Shown here: in pieces, positions 1-8,533 of the stretch
Layout of the letters: the number at the start of each line of letters is the position of its first letter
Position numbering within the stretch: position 1 is the first letter of the stretch
Source of the DNA: an uncultured Blautia sp.
GTDB lineage: Bacteria; Bacillota; Clostridia; Lachnospirales; Lachnospiraceae
Direction of reading: 5' to 3'
DNA: 64,000 nt
NCBI GenBank assembly: GCA_900551075.1
Contig: URVB01000001.1
Coordinates: 62,001-126,000 of the forward strand
Translations under genes and position numbers: made by a program
Notes under the pieces: model-generated
What the model was told of the DNA's origin: nothing
Seen by the model: the letters and a program-made list of their open reading frames with translations, nothing else
Databases searched by the model: none

Positions 1-521
1 CTTCCGTCATAAATATGATCAATCGTTACTACAGGTATTTCCGAGCGAAGCAGCTCCTGCACTTCTTCCGTGTTAAAATCCACACATGCAATCACCACTC
101 CATCCAGCCCCCTGTAAAGGCTGTGTTCATAATAAGTCATTTTTCGTTCGGAAATGTTCCTGTTTGTAAAGGTAATGTCATATCCCTTTTGTTCTGCAGT
201 TTGCTTGAAACTTTCCAGAACATGATTAAAATAATCATGCGTCAGACCGCTCATGGCCTCATCAACAAAAAGTACTCCAAGATTGTAACTTCTTTTCGTT
301 CTCATGGCTCTTGCCGCTGAATTAGGATGATATCCCATTTCTGCAGCCGTCTTTACTATGAAGCTCTTTGTTTCCATTCCTATATCAGGATAATCGTTCA
401 GGGCTTTACTGACACTGGCAACAGAAACATTACATTTCCTGGCAATTTCTTTAATTGAAACCATTGATTCGTCTTCTGTTTTCCTTTCTTTGTCTTCTCT
501 AAATCGTTTTCGCTCTTTCAT
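1..521 (-). CDS. LacI-family transcriptional regulator (3' part missing, runs off left edge)
   Basis: Reading the minus strand from 521 gives an N-terminal LacI-type helix-turn-helix (MVSIKEIARKCNVSVASVSK, then the hinge NSAARAMRTKRS) followed by the start of a periplasmic-binding-like sensor domain (NLGVLFVD, YRGLDGVVIACVD). The gene is cut by the window edge after about 173 codons of the roughly 330-350 usual for the family. The ATG at 521 has no clear ribosome binding site. The in-frame ATG at 464 matches the usual family N-terminus (MVSIKEIA) but also lacks one. It is divergent from the cellobiose phosphorylase gene at 1013, so control of that gene in response to a sugar is a reasonable inference. 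The effector cannot be read from the sequence. Confidence 0.9.
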   Translation of the reverse strand, partial: MKERKRFREDKERKTEDESMVSIKEIARKCNVSVASVSKALNDYPDIGMETKSFIVKTAAEMGYHPNSAARAMRTKRSYNLGVLFVDEAMSGLTHDYFNHVLESFKQTAEQKGYDITFTNRNISERKMTYYEHSLYRGLDGVVIACVDFNTEEVQELLRSEIPVVTIDHIYDG

Positions 522-650
522 TATTACACGCTTTTAATAAAATATCAACTATTTTTTTTAGTTTTTTGTTGATTTTTCCTTATTGCACAAAAACAAAGCG
601 AAATAATTTCTGCATTTTTTATAATTATCATTGGTTTTATCTGATTTTCC

Positions 651-664
651 ACGAAAATTTTCGT
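651..664. promoter_or_regulatory. Perfect 14-bp palindrome, possible LacI-type operator
   Basis: ACGAAAATTTTCGT is perfectly self-complementary. It lies in the divergent region between the LacI-family gene and the cellobiose phosphorylase gene, about 90 bases upstream of a good sigma-A-like promoter. Its size and symmetry suit a LacI-family operator, but such operators usually have a central CG and this one is centred on AT. Assignment is inferential. Confidence 0.35.
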
Positions 665-753
665 TGACGGATTTTTCCGGCTCTGACAGCCGATGTTTTC
701 TGTTTCTTCCACGGAGGACTCTTTCGCCTTTTTTAATTTTTGCCTTATATCTG

Positions 754-782
754 TTGATTTTTTTGGTTGTTTCCGCTATAGT
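754..782 (+). promoter_or_regulatory. Predicted sigma-A promoter for cellobiose phosphorylase
   Basis: TTGATT at 754-759 and TATAGT at 777-782 are separated by 17 bases. The transcript would carry a leader of about 220 bases before the start codon at 1013, including the hairpin at 933-965. Confidence 0.5.
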
Positions 783-932
783 ATAAAAGATAAAAACATT
801 CTGCCTGTTTCCGTCTTACGCTTTGCTTTTGCATATAATTTTTTCTGTTCCTCCTCTAATACGTTTTCGCTGCATAATCGCATGAAGCCATAAAAGAGAG
901 CTAAAACGCAGGCTGTTATGCTGCCGTTTTGC

Positions 933-975
933 CGGAAGCTCTGCTATACCGGAGCGGGGCTTCCGCTTTCTTTTA
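933..975 (+). terminator. Terminator-like hairpin in the leader of the GH94 gene (possible attenuator)
   Basis: CGGAAGC (933-939) pairs with GCTTCCG (959-965), and a pyrimidine-rich tract with several T residues (966-975) follows. It sits after the predicted promoter at 754-782 and before the GH94 start, so it could end a short transcript or act as an attenuator. The stem is only 7 bp with a 19-base loop, so support is moderate. The remainder of 522-1012 is AT-rich non-coding DNA in which nothing else was recognised. Confidence 0.4.
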
Positions 976-1012
976 CATTTTACATATCACTTAAAATACA
1001 GGAGGTTTCGTT

Positions 1013-3448
1013 ATGAATTACGGATATTTCGACGATCAGGCCAAAGAATATGTTATTACAACGCCTGATACTCCCCTTCCATGGATCAACTATCTGGGAA
1101 CTCAGGATTTCTTTACCCTGATTTCCAATACCTGCGGCGGGTACAGCTTTTATAAGGACGCAAAGCTTCTGCGCATTACCCGTTACCGTTATAACTCCCT
1201 TCCGCTGGACTCAAATGGGAAATACTATTTTATCAAAGATGGGGATACTGTCTGGAATCCGGGCACAATGCCTTCCCAGACTCCCCTGGATACCTATGAA
1301 TGCCGCCACGGCCTTGGCTACACACGCTTCGCCTCCGCAAAAAACGGCCTTAAAGCACAGCTCCTCGCCTTTGTCCCCGTCGACGCGCCATGCGAAATCA
1401 ATCAGCTCACGCTGAAGAACACTTCTGCCGAGCCCAAACATATATCCCTCTTCTCTTATGTGGAATTCTGCCTCTGGAACGCCATGGATGACATGACCAA
1501 CTTCCAGAGAAACTTAAGCATCGGTGAAGTAGAGATTGAGGGCAGCACCATCTATCACAAGACAGAATACAGAGAACGGCGGAACCATTACAGCTTCTTT
1601 ACCGTAAACGCTCCTGTTTCGGGATATGATACCAGCCGTGACATTTTCCTTGGCCCAGGCAAAGGAAACGCCCTTCCTGACGCCGTAAAAGAAGGTAAAT
1701 GCAGGAACTCTGTGGCAAGCGGATGGTTTCCCATTGCCAGTCACCAAATAGACCTGACTCTGTCTCCGGGCGAAGAAAAAGAATTCATCTTCCTGCTCGG
1801 CTACTGCGAAAACCCTAATGACCGGAAATGGGAAGCTCCCAATGTAATCTGCAAGGCTCCCGCACATGCCCTTATGGATCGTTTCCTCACCTCCAAACAG
1901 GTGGAAAAAGCCCTGGAACAGCTCCACGGCTACTGGGATGGACTTCTCTCCAGATTTACCGTAAACAGCGAAAATATCCATGTGAACCGCATGGCAAATA
2001 CCTGGAACCAGTACCAGTGTATGATCACCTTTAACATGTCCCGCTCCGCCTCCTATTATGAATCAGGCACCGGCAGAGGCATGGGCTTCAGGGATTCCTG
2101 CCAGGATCTGCTGGGCTTCGTGCATCTAATTCCCGAACGTGCCCGGGAGCGTATCCTGGATATTGCAGCTACGCAGTTTGAAGACGGCAGCGCATACCAC
2201 CAGTATCAGCCTCTCACCAAAAAGGGCAACCTGGACGTAGGCAGCGGCTTTAATGACGATCCGTTATGGCTGATTGCGGCAGTATCTGCTTATCTGAAGG
2301 AAACCGGGGATTTCTCCATTCTTGAAGAAAGCGTTCCCTTTGATAATTGCGCGGAAAAGGCACAGACGCTGTTTGAGCACCTGCACCGTTCCTTCACCTA
2401 TACCTGCACCCATCTGGGACCCCACAGGCTTCCGCTCATCGGACGTGCGGACTGGAATGACTGCCTGAATCTGAACTGTTTTTCTGAAGAACCGGGAGAA
2501 TCCTTCCAGACTACAGGTCCTTCCGAAGGGCCCGTGGCAGAATCCGTATTTATCGCCGGCATGTTCGTGAAATACGGCACGGAATTTGCAGATATCTGCG
2601 CACGCTGCGGCAGGACTGATCTGGAAGGAGAAGCCCGTCAGGCCGTTCAGGACATGTACAAAGCGGTTCTGAAGGATGGCTGGGATGGCGAATGGTTCCT
2701 GCGGGCCTATGACGCAAATTCAAAAAAGATAGGCTCCAAAGAGTGTGAGGAGGGCCAAATCTTTATTGAGCCACAGGGCTTCTGCGTCATCGCCGGAATC
2801 GGCGTCAAAGAGGGACTGGCTGAAAAGGCTCTGGATTCCGTAAAGGAGAAGCTGGATACAAAATATGGTATCATGCTGCTGCAGCCTGCTTACACCCATT
2901 ATTACCTGAACCTTGGGGAAATCTCCTCCTATCCGCCAGGATATAAGGAAAACGCAGGTATTTTCTGCCACAACAATCCCTGGATCTCCATCGCAGAAAC
3001 AGTGATCGGGCGGGGCAGCCGGGCATTTGAAATCTACTGCAAGACCTGCCCGTCTTATCTGGAGGACATCAGCGAGATTCACCGGACGGAGCCTTACGTT
3101 TACTCCCAGATGATCGCCGGAGCAGACGCTTACTATCACGGCGAGGCCAAAAACAGTTGGCTTACAGGCACCGCCGCCTGGACCTTTGTAAACCTGTCCC
3201 AGGCAATCCTGGGAATCCGGCCCACCTATGAGGGGCTCAGCATTGATCCCTGCGTTCCGGATGATTTCGGTGATTTCACGGTCACCAGGAAATTCCGCGG
3301 CTGCGTATATTACATTACGGTTAAAAAACCCGCCGGCGTAGAAAAGGGTGTGGTTAAAATGGATGTGGATGGACAGGAGGTCCATGGCACTGTTATTCCC
3401 GTCACAGAAGGAAAAAAGGAATATCACGTTACCGTATATATGGGATAA
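1013..3448 (+). CDS. Cellobiose phosphorylase, glycoside hydrolase family 94
   Basis: The 811-residue protein has the GH94 layout: an N-terminal beta-sandwich (MNYGYFDDQAKEYVITTP, GGYSFYKDAKL), a helical linker and an (alpha/alpha)6 catalytic barrel. The DWND motif at residues 480-483 matches the family's general-acid region, and a His-rich segment (FCHNNPWISIAE) corresponds to the phosphate-binding region. The N-terminus and motifs resemble cellobiose phosphorylase rather than cellodextrin or chitobiose phosphorylases, and the length is normal. The enzyme splits cellobiose with phosphate into glucose 1-phosphate and glucose in the cytoplasm, saving ATP. The start follows AGGAGG. A LacI-family regulator is divergent upstream, and no sugar transporter adjoins it. 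Specificity is inferred from similarity. Confidence 0.93.
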   Translation: MNYGYFDDQAKEYVITTPDTPLPWINYLGTQDFFTLISNTCGGYSFYKDAKLLRITRYRYNSLPLDSNGKYYFIKDGDTVWNPGTMPSQTPLDTYECRHGLGYTRFASAKNGLKAQLLAFVPVDAPCEINQLTLKNTSAEPKHISLFSYVEFCLWNAMDDMTNFQRNLSIGEVEIEGSTIYHKTEYRERRNHYSFFTVNAPVSGYDTSRDIFLGPGKGNALPDAVKEGKCRNSVASGWFPIASHQIDLTLSPGEEKEFIFLLGYCENPNDRKWEAPNVICKAPAHALMDRFLTSKQVEKALEQLHGYWDGLLSRFTVNSENIHVNRMANTWNQYQCMITFNMSRSASYYESGTGRGMGFRDSCQDLLGFVHLIPERARERILDIAATQFEDGSAYHQYQPLTKKGNLDVGSGFNDDPLWLIAAVSAYLKETGDFSILEESVPFDNCAEKAQTLFEHLHRSFTYTCTHLGPHRLPLIGRADWNDCLNLNCFSEEPGESFQTTGPSEGPVAESVFIAGMFVKYGTEFADICARCGRTDLEGEARQAVQDMYKAVLKDGWDGEWFLRAYDANSKKIGSKECEEGQIFIEPQGFCVIAGIGVKEGLAEKALDSVKEKLDTKYGIMLLQPAYTHYYLNLGEISSYPPGYKENAGIFCHNNPWISIAETVIGRGSRAFEIYCKTCPSYLEDISEIHRTEPYVYSQMIAGADAYYHGEAKNSWLTGTAAWTFVNLSQAILGIRPTYEGLSIDPCVPDDFGDFTVTRKFRGCVYYITVKKPAGVEKGVVKMDVDGQEVHGTVIPVTEGKKEYHVTVYMG

Positions 3449-3555
3449 AGGATATCCGGTTTTACACAGACCTTTTTTCTTTTTCCGGATTAACCTCTGC
3501 AATAATGGAGAGAATGTACATCAAAGAAGAATAAAGCATAGAGAAGGATAAAAGC

Positions 3556-4215
3556 ATGAATGTCTTCGATATTTTAGGTCCTGTTATGATCGGCCCCTCC
3601 AGTTCCCATACAGCCGGTGCGGCACGTATCGGACTGATCACCAGGGCTTTGCTCGGAAAGCCTCCCGTCAAAGCACAGATTCTTCTGCATGGCTCTTTCG
3701 CAAAAACCTATAAGGGTCACGGAACAGATAAGGCTATGATAGCCGGAATACTGGGCATGAAAACAGATGATGAGCGGATTCGTTTTTCCCCTGAGGTCGC
3801 TGCGCAAGAAGGACTTGCCGTTGAAATCATTACCGGAGAACTGGAGGGAGCTCACCCCAATACCGCAGAAATCACCCTGGCTGACTGCGATGGCGGCCAG
3901 GTAAGTCTCCGCGGCAGCAGTATTGGAGGAGGAAATATACAAATTACACGCATAAACGGAATGGAAGTTTCTCTGACAGGCCGGCACACCACCCTGATCG
4001 TGCTCCATCGCGATGCGCCTGGAACCATTGCCGCAGTTACAGAAATTATGGCCGAACACAACGTCAACATCTGTAACTTTTGCCTCTCACGCAAGACCAA
4101 AGGCGGCCAGGCTGTAATGACCATTGAAATGGATGGGAGCTTTGGTCCGGAATTAAATGAAAAAACCAGGAAATTACCCAATATTTATTCCAGCACTATG
4201 CTGCAGCCTATATAA
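3556..4215 (+). CDS. sdaAB: L-serine dehydratase, iron-sulfur-dependent, beta subunit
   Basis: This 219-residue protein is the beta half of the two-subunit anaerobic L-serine ammonia-lyase, which converts L-serine to pyruvate and ammonia. The N-terminal half carries the family signature (NVFDILGPVMIGPSSSHTAG) found in clostridial enzymes. The C-terminal part from about residue 150 (LIVLHRDAPGTIAAVTEIM, NICNFCLSR) is an ACT domain, likely for allosteric control. The start is preceded by a GAAGG ribosome binding site. The alpha-subunit gene follows after 65 bases, and the two are almost certainly co-transcribed. The spacing to the GH94 gene upstream is 107 bases with no clear terminator. Confidence 0.95.
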   Translation: MNVFDILGPVMIGPSSSHTAGAARIGLITRALLGKPPVKAQILLHGSFAKTYKGHGTDKAMIAGILGMKTDDERIRFSPEVAAQEGLAVEIITGELEGAHPNTAEITLADCDGGQVSLRGSSIGGGNIQITRINGMEVSLTGRHTTLIVLHRDAPGTIAAVTEIMAEHNVNICNFCLSRKTKGGQAVMTIEMDGSFGPELNEKTRKLPNIYSSTMLQPI

Positions 4216-4280
4216 ACGCAGGTCTATTGCCACAGCGCATGACAGAACATATTACGACTATTTTATCAGGAGGAACTCCA

Positions 4281-5201
4281 ATGGAATTGAATTATTATTC
4301 TATTTCAGATTTGTTGAACGCTGCTTCAGAAGCCGGCTGCCGGCTTTCTTCACTTGTTCTTTCTCAACAGGCAGACCAAATGGAAACTTCAGAGGAAGAA
4401 GTGTATCAAAAAATGAAGGAAAATTATGAGGTCATGGCTGCCTGTATCAATCCCGGCTGTGATCCGGAGCTTCGAAGCACCAGCGGTCTGACCGGAGGAG
4501 ATGCCTATAAAATGCGTACCGCAGTGGAAAACGGCAAAAATCTGACCGGTTCACTTTTTGGCGGCGCCTTATACCGGGCACTCGCCGTATCCGAATTGAA
4601 TGCTGCTATGGGCCGTATCGTGGCGGCCCCCACCGCAGGAAGCTGCGGCATTGTACCGGCTGCAGTACTGACCATGCAGGAAGAGCGGAAACTTCCCGAA
4701 AAGGAATGCGTAATGGCCCTGTTCACAGCATCCGCCGTAGGTATGGTCATCGCTAATAATGCTTCTCTGGCCGGCGCCCAGGGCGGTTGTCAGGCTGAAT
4801 GCGGTTCGGCCTCTGCCATGGCCGCTGCTGCAATTGTAGAGCTGGCCGGCGGTACACCGGAAATGACAGACTCCGCCATCGCAATTGCTATCAAAAATAT
4901 TTTGGGGCTGGTCTGTGATCCCGTAGCCGGTCTTGTTGAAATTCCATGTATCAAACGAAACGCTTCCGGCGTTGCCGGTGCTTTTGTTGCAGCAGAGCTG
5001 GCTCTCGCAGGAATCAAAAGTGCCATTCCTGCTGATGAGGTTATCTGGACAATGAAAAAGGTCGGTGACGTAATGCCCGCTGCTTTAAAAGAAACTGCTG
5101 AGGGAGGTCTGGCTGCTACACCGACAGGAAAGAGACTCCACGAGCAGGTTTTTGGCTCCGGTGAAGTCACCCGATGCAGCGGCTGCTCCGGATGTAAATA
5201 A
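4281..5201 (+). CDS. sdaAA: L-serine dehydratase, iron-sulfur-dependent, alpha subunit
   Basis: This 306-residue catalytic subunit contains the Ser-dehydratase alpha motif (AAPTAGSCGIVPA) and conserved cysteines that ligate the oxygen-sensitive [4Fe-4S] cluster (CQAECGS, LVCDPVAG, VEIPCIKRN). It ends in a Cys-rich tail (CSGCSGC), typical of the clostridial two-subunit form. The ATG at 4281 was chosen because a perfect AGGAGG lies 7 bases upstream. An in-frame upstream start at 4227 has no ribosome binding site. With the beta subunit it deaminates serine to pyruvate. The length is normal for the family. Confidence 0.95.
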   Translation: MELNYYSISDLLNAASEAGCRLSSLVLSQQADQMETSEEEVYQKMKENYEVMAACINPGCDPELRSTSGLTGGDAYKMRTAVENGKNLTGSLFGGALYRALAVSELNAAMGRIVAAPTAGSCGIVPAAVLTMQEERKLPEKECVMALFTASAVGMVIANNASLAGAQGGCQAECGSASAMAAAAIVELAGGTPEMTDSAIAIAIKNILGLVCDPVAGLVEIPCIKRNASGVAGAFVAAELALAGIKSAIPADEVIWTMKKVGDVMPAALKETAEGGLAATPTGKRLHEQVFGSGEVTRCSGCSGCK

Positions 5202-5383
5202 AAGAAAAGCCAGATTACGCCGGCGCAAAATCCGGGGAAAGGAAATGGATATGGAGACAATCATTGCAGCATGTATATCTGCGGCAGCAACCATTCCGCT
5301 CTTCTGTAGCACACAATGAAGCATTCTTATTCAAAGGAACAAAGCGAGCTGCTCACACACGGTCGGGATTGGATTATAAGAAA

Positions 5384-5620
5384 ATGGTGTTAATACAAAA
5401 ATCGTTATATATAGATGATGCTCCTGCTGTTGTTGATTCAGATGAATATTCGATGGTAATTGATAATATCGAAAGAATTGTGAGGGAATCAAACCCTTAC
5501 ATAGAAGATTATGTTAAACATATAACTGGTTCTGCACCATTACACCAGCGAGAGTTTTCCAGAAAATATAAATTTTCTACGCTTCCATATTTCCATGATA
5601 TACTTGGATTACCGGATTAA
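5384..5620 (+). CDS. Small hypothetical protein, doubtful
   Basis: A 78-residue frame starting MVLIQKSLYIDDAPAV and ending FHDILGLPD. It is acidic in the first half and has no membrane segment or recognised motif. The ribosome binding site is weak (GGA about 10 bases upstream). The frame can be extended upstream to a TTG at 5264, but that part looks non-coding. A terminator-like hairpin starts one base after the stop, which is the main argument that it is or was a real gene. No family is recognised, and it may be the 3' end of a decayed gene. Confidence 0.3.
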   Translation: MVLIQKSLYIDDAPAVVDSDEYSMVIDNIERIVRESNPYIEDYVKHITGSAPLHQREFSRKYKFSTLPYFHDILGLPD

Positions 5621-5621
5621 G

Positions 5622-5656
5622 GCTGGTTGAACCTTATCGGTTCAGCTCGCTTTTTT
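5622..5656 (+). terminator. Rho-independent terminator
   Basis: GAACC (5629-5633) and GGTTC (5639-5643) form the core stem. Flanking GCTG and CAGC (5622-5625 and 5642-5645) extend it with a bulge, and a run of six T (5651-5656) follows. It immediately follows the small frame ending at 5620. Confidence 0.55.
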
Positions 5657-5828
5657 GATGCTTCATTAAATTCCAAATCCACTTTACTATTATTGTCTGA
5701 TTAATGAATTGTGCCTTGGCGGCACAAACGGGGAAACAATCGCCCTGCTTAAAGCAGCTTGTAAAGGACTATTACAACTCTGAAATTGTCTATGTACTGT
5801 TTGAATATGAATTCATAAAGTAAATATG

Positions 5829-5862
5829 AACGGGCAGGGTTTCAACACCTTGCCCGTTTTTC
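5829..5862 (+). terminator. Rho-independent terminator
   Basis: AACGGGCAGGG (5829-5839) pairs with CCTTGCCCGTT (5848-5858) with one mismatch, and a T run follows (5857-5862). It directly follows the small 39-codon frame ending at 5823. The strand and T run point to plus-strand transcription. Confidence 0.7.
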
Positions 5863-5974
5863 TCGGGAGTGTGAAAATTTGGTCTCATTGTCTACTTAAC
5901 GGGTAGCACACCACATCAGCGCGGCAGCCCCCCTTTCTCTTACTCACTTATCTTCAGATCTATGATCGTATAAA

Positions 5975-7474
5975 TCAAAAAACAGTATATGGGATATTCA
6001 TCAACTCTGCAATTTTCTTGAACAATCCTGCATTGTGTCCTACAGAAAGTGCAAGATGATGTGTCGGCGCTTCCGCAAACCACTTGTCCATATACTCTGC
6101 CGGCTTATCAGCGAAGCGAATGTGTGTGGAAGTATTTCCATTCAACAGAATTGGTGCATCGATTGCTTCTCCCTCACTGATGTTAAATTTCAGCTTTCCA
6201 TTGCCAGTCTGTGTAACACCAAGTGTTGTAACTGCTCCTGGACGAACCTTCGCTTCCACGGACACACCGCTTCCACGTTTACCATGATAAACTCCCATTC
6301 CTCTCAAAATCGGTTTGCCTTTGGAAATGGCAAAGTGGAACGGGCCATCATGTCCCAGAATCATTGTGTCACGATTAAAATCTGCTGCAACAATTTCACA
6401 AAAGCTTCCACCAGTACCACAAATGTCTGCAATTTTCATTGCAAGCGCCGTTTTAATGTCTCCTTCACCTGAGCAGGCAATTCCCTGTGCGTTCAGCAAT
6501 GAGAATCCAACTATAAATCCACTCTGCACTTCTTCAAAATGATCATCCCGGCCATGATAATAGTAAGAAACACTATCCAGATTACGTTCCAAAACCATTT
6601 TTTCCTGTGCAACAGCGACTTTTGCAGACCAGATCATCTGGTCCTCTGTTGGTTTCTTTGCAATTGGATCCGACGGAGAATCACCTGAAATATCAAAAAA
6701 GCTTTCAATCTGGTCTAATTTCTTTTTAACTTCTTCATCAGTTACGGATCTCAAAAATGTATCCAAATCACTCATCTCGAGAATTTCCACATCTAATCCC
6801 GTCTGCGCCTGCAGCATAGTCAAATCACTGTACATATCCAGCATTCCACTATAATAACCACCCAAAAATCCAAATCGAGCATGCTGCAATGTACGCTTCA
6901 CACCTGCTGCCATGCACCATTCCCCAATTTCCTTCCATGCCTTGATTGTCTCCGGACGATGATATGTCACCTCGTCTGCTTTCGCAAATGTCGGTGTTTC
7001 ATGCAAACCAAGTAACCCATTTACAGCACGGAAAGTAATTCCTGCACGATTAAATGCATTCGAAATTTCCGGAATTGAGCAACTCACACACTGCGCCAGC
7101 CAACGGTCTGTTCCCGTTGTTTCATAGGACATTTCCGGTGTTGGTTGAAGATTCAAGATAATAACCGGCGCTTTATTTACCTGATGCACCGGAAGCACAC
7201 AGGAACTGGTGTAGTAAGTTGCCGCATGAGAAAAGATTATATCTACATTTTTCTCATTGAAATATTCTCCAGCTTCTCTTCCCTTGTCTTCCGTGTCAAC
7301 AAGTCCAAAATTATAAACTTCCCCAAATTCTCCCAGCCGCTTTGCAATAAAAGCATTATACTCCATGAGACAGTCACGTAATCCTGCAAACTGATCCCAA
7401 TATGTACGAAGTCCTGCACTATAAAGACCAATACGCGCTTTTTTCGGTTCTTTTAATTTTGATAATATACTCAT
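5975..7474 (-). CDS. Sugar isomerase of the L-fucose/L-arabinose isomerase superfamily
   Basis: The 499-residue protein belongs to the metal-dependent ketose-aldose isomerase superfamily of AraA and FucI. Candidate metal ligands are visible: E337 in GEGD, E360 in GSFCE, H375 in MILGH, and H472/H473 in PTHHLALSVGH. They line up by motif with the Glu-Glu-His-His set of E. coli AraA. The N-terminus lacks the AraA signature WFxxGSQ, so it is not a classical L-arabinose isomerase. It diverges from an AraC regulator (7637) across 162 AT-rich bases. The nearby rhamnose-type importer and mutarotase suggest a 6-deoxyhexose or pentose substrate. The exact substrate is unknown. GGGAGG precedes the ATG. 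Confidence 0.8.
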   Translation of the reverse strand: MSILSKLKEPKKARIGLYSAGLRTYWDQFAGLRDCLMEYNAFIAKRLGEFGEVYNFGLVDTEDKGREAGEYFNEKNVDIIFSHAATYYTSSCVLPVHQVNKAPVIILNLQPTPEMSYETTGTDRWLAQCVSCSIPEISNAFNRAGITFRAVNGLLGLHETPTFAKADEVTYHRPETIKAWKEIGEWCMAAGVKRTLQHARFGFLGGYYSGMLDMYSDLTMLQAQTGLDVEILEMSDLDTFLRSVTDEEVKKKLDQIESFFDISGDSPSDPIAKKPTEDQMIWSAKVAVAQEKMVLERNLDSVSYYYHGRDDHFEEVQSGFIVGFSLLNAQGIACSGEGDIKTALAMKIADICGTGGSFCEIVAADFNRDTMILGHDGPFHFAISKGKPILRGMGVYHGKRGSGVSVEAKVRPGAVTTLGVTQTGNGKLKFNISEGEAIDAPILLNGNTSTHIRFADKPAEYMDKWFAEAPTHHLALSVGHNAGLFKKIAELMNIPYTVF

Positions 7475-7636
7475 TAGTTTCTCCTCCCTGAAATAATAAT
7501 TATTTTTTGCTTTACATACAAGACACTTCTTCCTCTTGCGTTTGATTGTATTATAATATATAATCGTAACAAAATCATCATATTATATTGACATAAAATA
7601 ACAGTATCTTGCTGTATTGTTTTAGGAGGAACTATT
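7475..7636. promoter_or_regulatory. Divergent control region between isomerase and araC genes
   Basis: This 162-base stretch is very AT-rich. TTGACA at 7588-7593 is a candidate -35 for araC, with no strong -10 at the right spacing (TGTATT at 7613-7618 is the nearest), so an activator-dependent promoter is possible. TATAAT-like boxes occur on both strands around 7550-7560. An imperfect dyad (ACAG...CTGT) lies at 7601-7614 just upstream of the araC ribosome binding site. Confidence 0.35.
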
Positions 7637-8521
7637 ATGAACAAAGACGTATCAAAGCCCTATGTTGAACGATATAACTGCGCCTGGAGTCAAGATTCCA
7701 TACGCTATATAAACACTCCTACGCCAATAGCCAGACAGTCCTTTTTCTATGTTCAGGAAGCAGGGTATTTTTATACATTGCCACCCTATTTCACAGAACG
7801 AGCGAATCTAAGCAGTTTTCTTATCATTTATACACTATCCGGCCGGGGAATTCTGAATTATATGGGAAAGGAATATTCGGCAAAACCTCAAACCGCTTTG
7901 TTTATCAATTGTATGGAATATCACGAATACCATTGTGAGTCTCATAATAACTGGGAGTTTCTCTGGGTCCATTTTTATGGAAGCACCGCAAATGGTTATT
8001 ACAAAGAATTCCTGAATAACGGATTCCACCCTGTCATGATATCTGACTCCCATACCATGGAACAAAACCTTCGAAACATTTTAAAGCTTACCCAGCAAAA
8101 AACAATTCATTCCGAGATTATGATTTCCAGCATGCTATTGCAGGCCATCGCACAGTTATTTATTTTTGATACCAACGCCAATGATAATAATTTCCACATT
8201 CCTTCTCATATAAACACTGCCGTTAATGTTATTGAAACACACTATCAGGAGCCACTATCACTGGACGATCTGGCGGCACAGGCCTGTATCAGCAAATACT
8301 ACCTTTCCCGGGAATTCAAACGTTACACAGGAACCAGTCCAAATGAATACTTAATTTTAACCAGGTTAAACCATGCCAAGGAGCTTTTAAAGGATTCTGA
8401 ATACTCCGTAGATAAAATAGCGTTTCTATGCGGTTTTAATCATGTCAGCCACTTTATAAATATTTTTAAAAAACACGAAAAAACAACTCCGCTCCACTTC
8501 CGAAAGAAGTGGAGCGAATAA
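7637..8521 (+). CDS. AraC-family transcriptional regulator
   Basis: The 294-residue protein has an N-terminal cupin-like sugar-binding domain (roughly residues 20-170, with LSGRGILNYMGKEY and ALFINCMEYHEYHC). The C-terminal AraC/XylS double helix-turn-helix runs from about residue 195 to 292 (LDDLAAQACISKYYLSREFK, then VDKIAFLCGFNHVSHFINIF). This is the architecture of RhaR/MsmR-type sugar regulators. The ATG follows a perfect AGGAGG. It is divergent from the isomerase and convergent with the mutarotase, so it probably controls the isomerase and perhaps the transporter operon. The coding end contains a perfect 10-bp hairpin (8491-8515) that may serve as terminator for the opposing gene. Confidence 0.92.
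   Translation: MNKDVSKPYVERYNCAWSQDSIRYINTPTPIARQSFFYVQEAGYFYTLPPYFTERANLSSFLIIYTLSGRGILNYMGKEYSAKPQTALFINCMEYHEYHCESHNNWEFLWVHFYGSTANGYYKEFLNNGFHPVMISDSHTMEQNLRNILKLTQQKTIHSEIMISSMLLQAIAQLFIFDTNANDNNFHIPSHINTAVNVIETHYQEPLSLDDLAAQACISKYYLSREFKRYTGTSPNEYLILTRLNHAKELLKDSEYSVDKIAFLCGFNHVSHFINIFKKHEKTTPLHFRKKWSE
8478..8515 (-). terminator. Terminator for the minus-strand operon, embedded in the araC coding end
   Basis: GCTCCACTTC (8491-8500) pairs perfectly with GAAGTGGAGC (8506-8515) around a 5-base loop. On the minus strand a run of six T follows after 7 bases (8483-8478). It lies 18 bases beyond the mutarotase stop codon and inside the last codons of the convergent araC gene. On the plus strand no T run follows, so it would act on minus-strand transcripts. 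Confidence 0.6.
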
Positions 8522-8533
8522 TTCAACCAAACA

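Larger units (their letters stand above)
5202..5974. other. Intergenic stretch of probably decayed DNA
   Basis: There is no convincing full-length gene in this stretch. From 5251 a start with a nearby GGGGAAAGGA reads a 17-residue hydrophobic peptide (METIIAACISAAATIPLF...). Its stop overlaps an ATG at about 5317 for a second short peptide (MKHSYSKEQ...RDWIIRKWC). A 78-codon frame (5384-5620) and a 39-codon frame (5704-5823, ending in NSEIVYVLFEYEFIK) follow. Two terminator-like hairpins at 5622-5656 and 5829-5862 close these segments. The broken run of plausible coding pieces with signals suggests remnants of genes or of a mobile element. No family was identified. Confidence 0.5.

Noticed and set aside
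693..893. Short frame upstream of the GH94 gene
   Set aside because: There is no ribosome binding site and composition is low-complexity Phe/Ser. It overlaps the promoter at 754-782.
4227..4280. Upstream in-frame start for sdaAA
   Set aside because: It has no ribosome binding site, whereas the ATG at 4281 has a perfect AGGAGG at correct spacing and starts at the family N-terminus.
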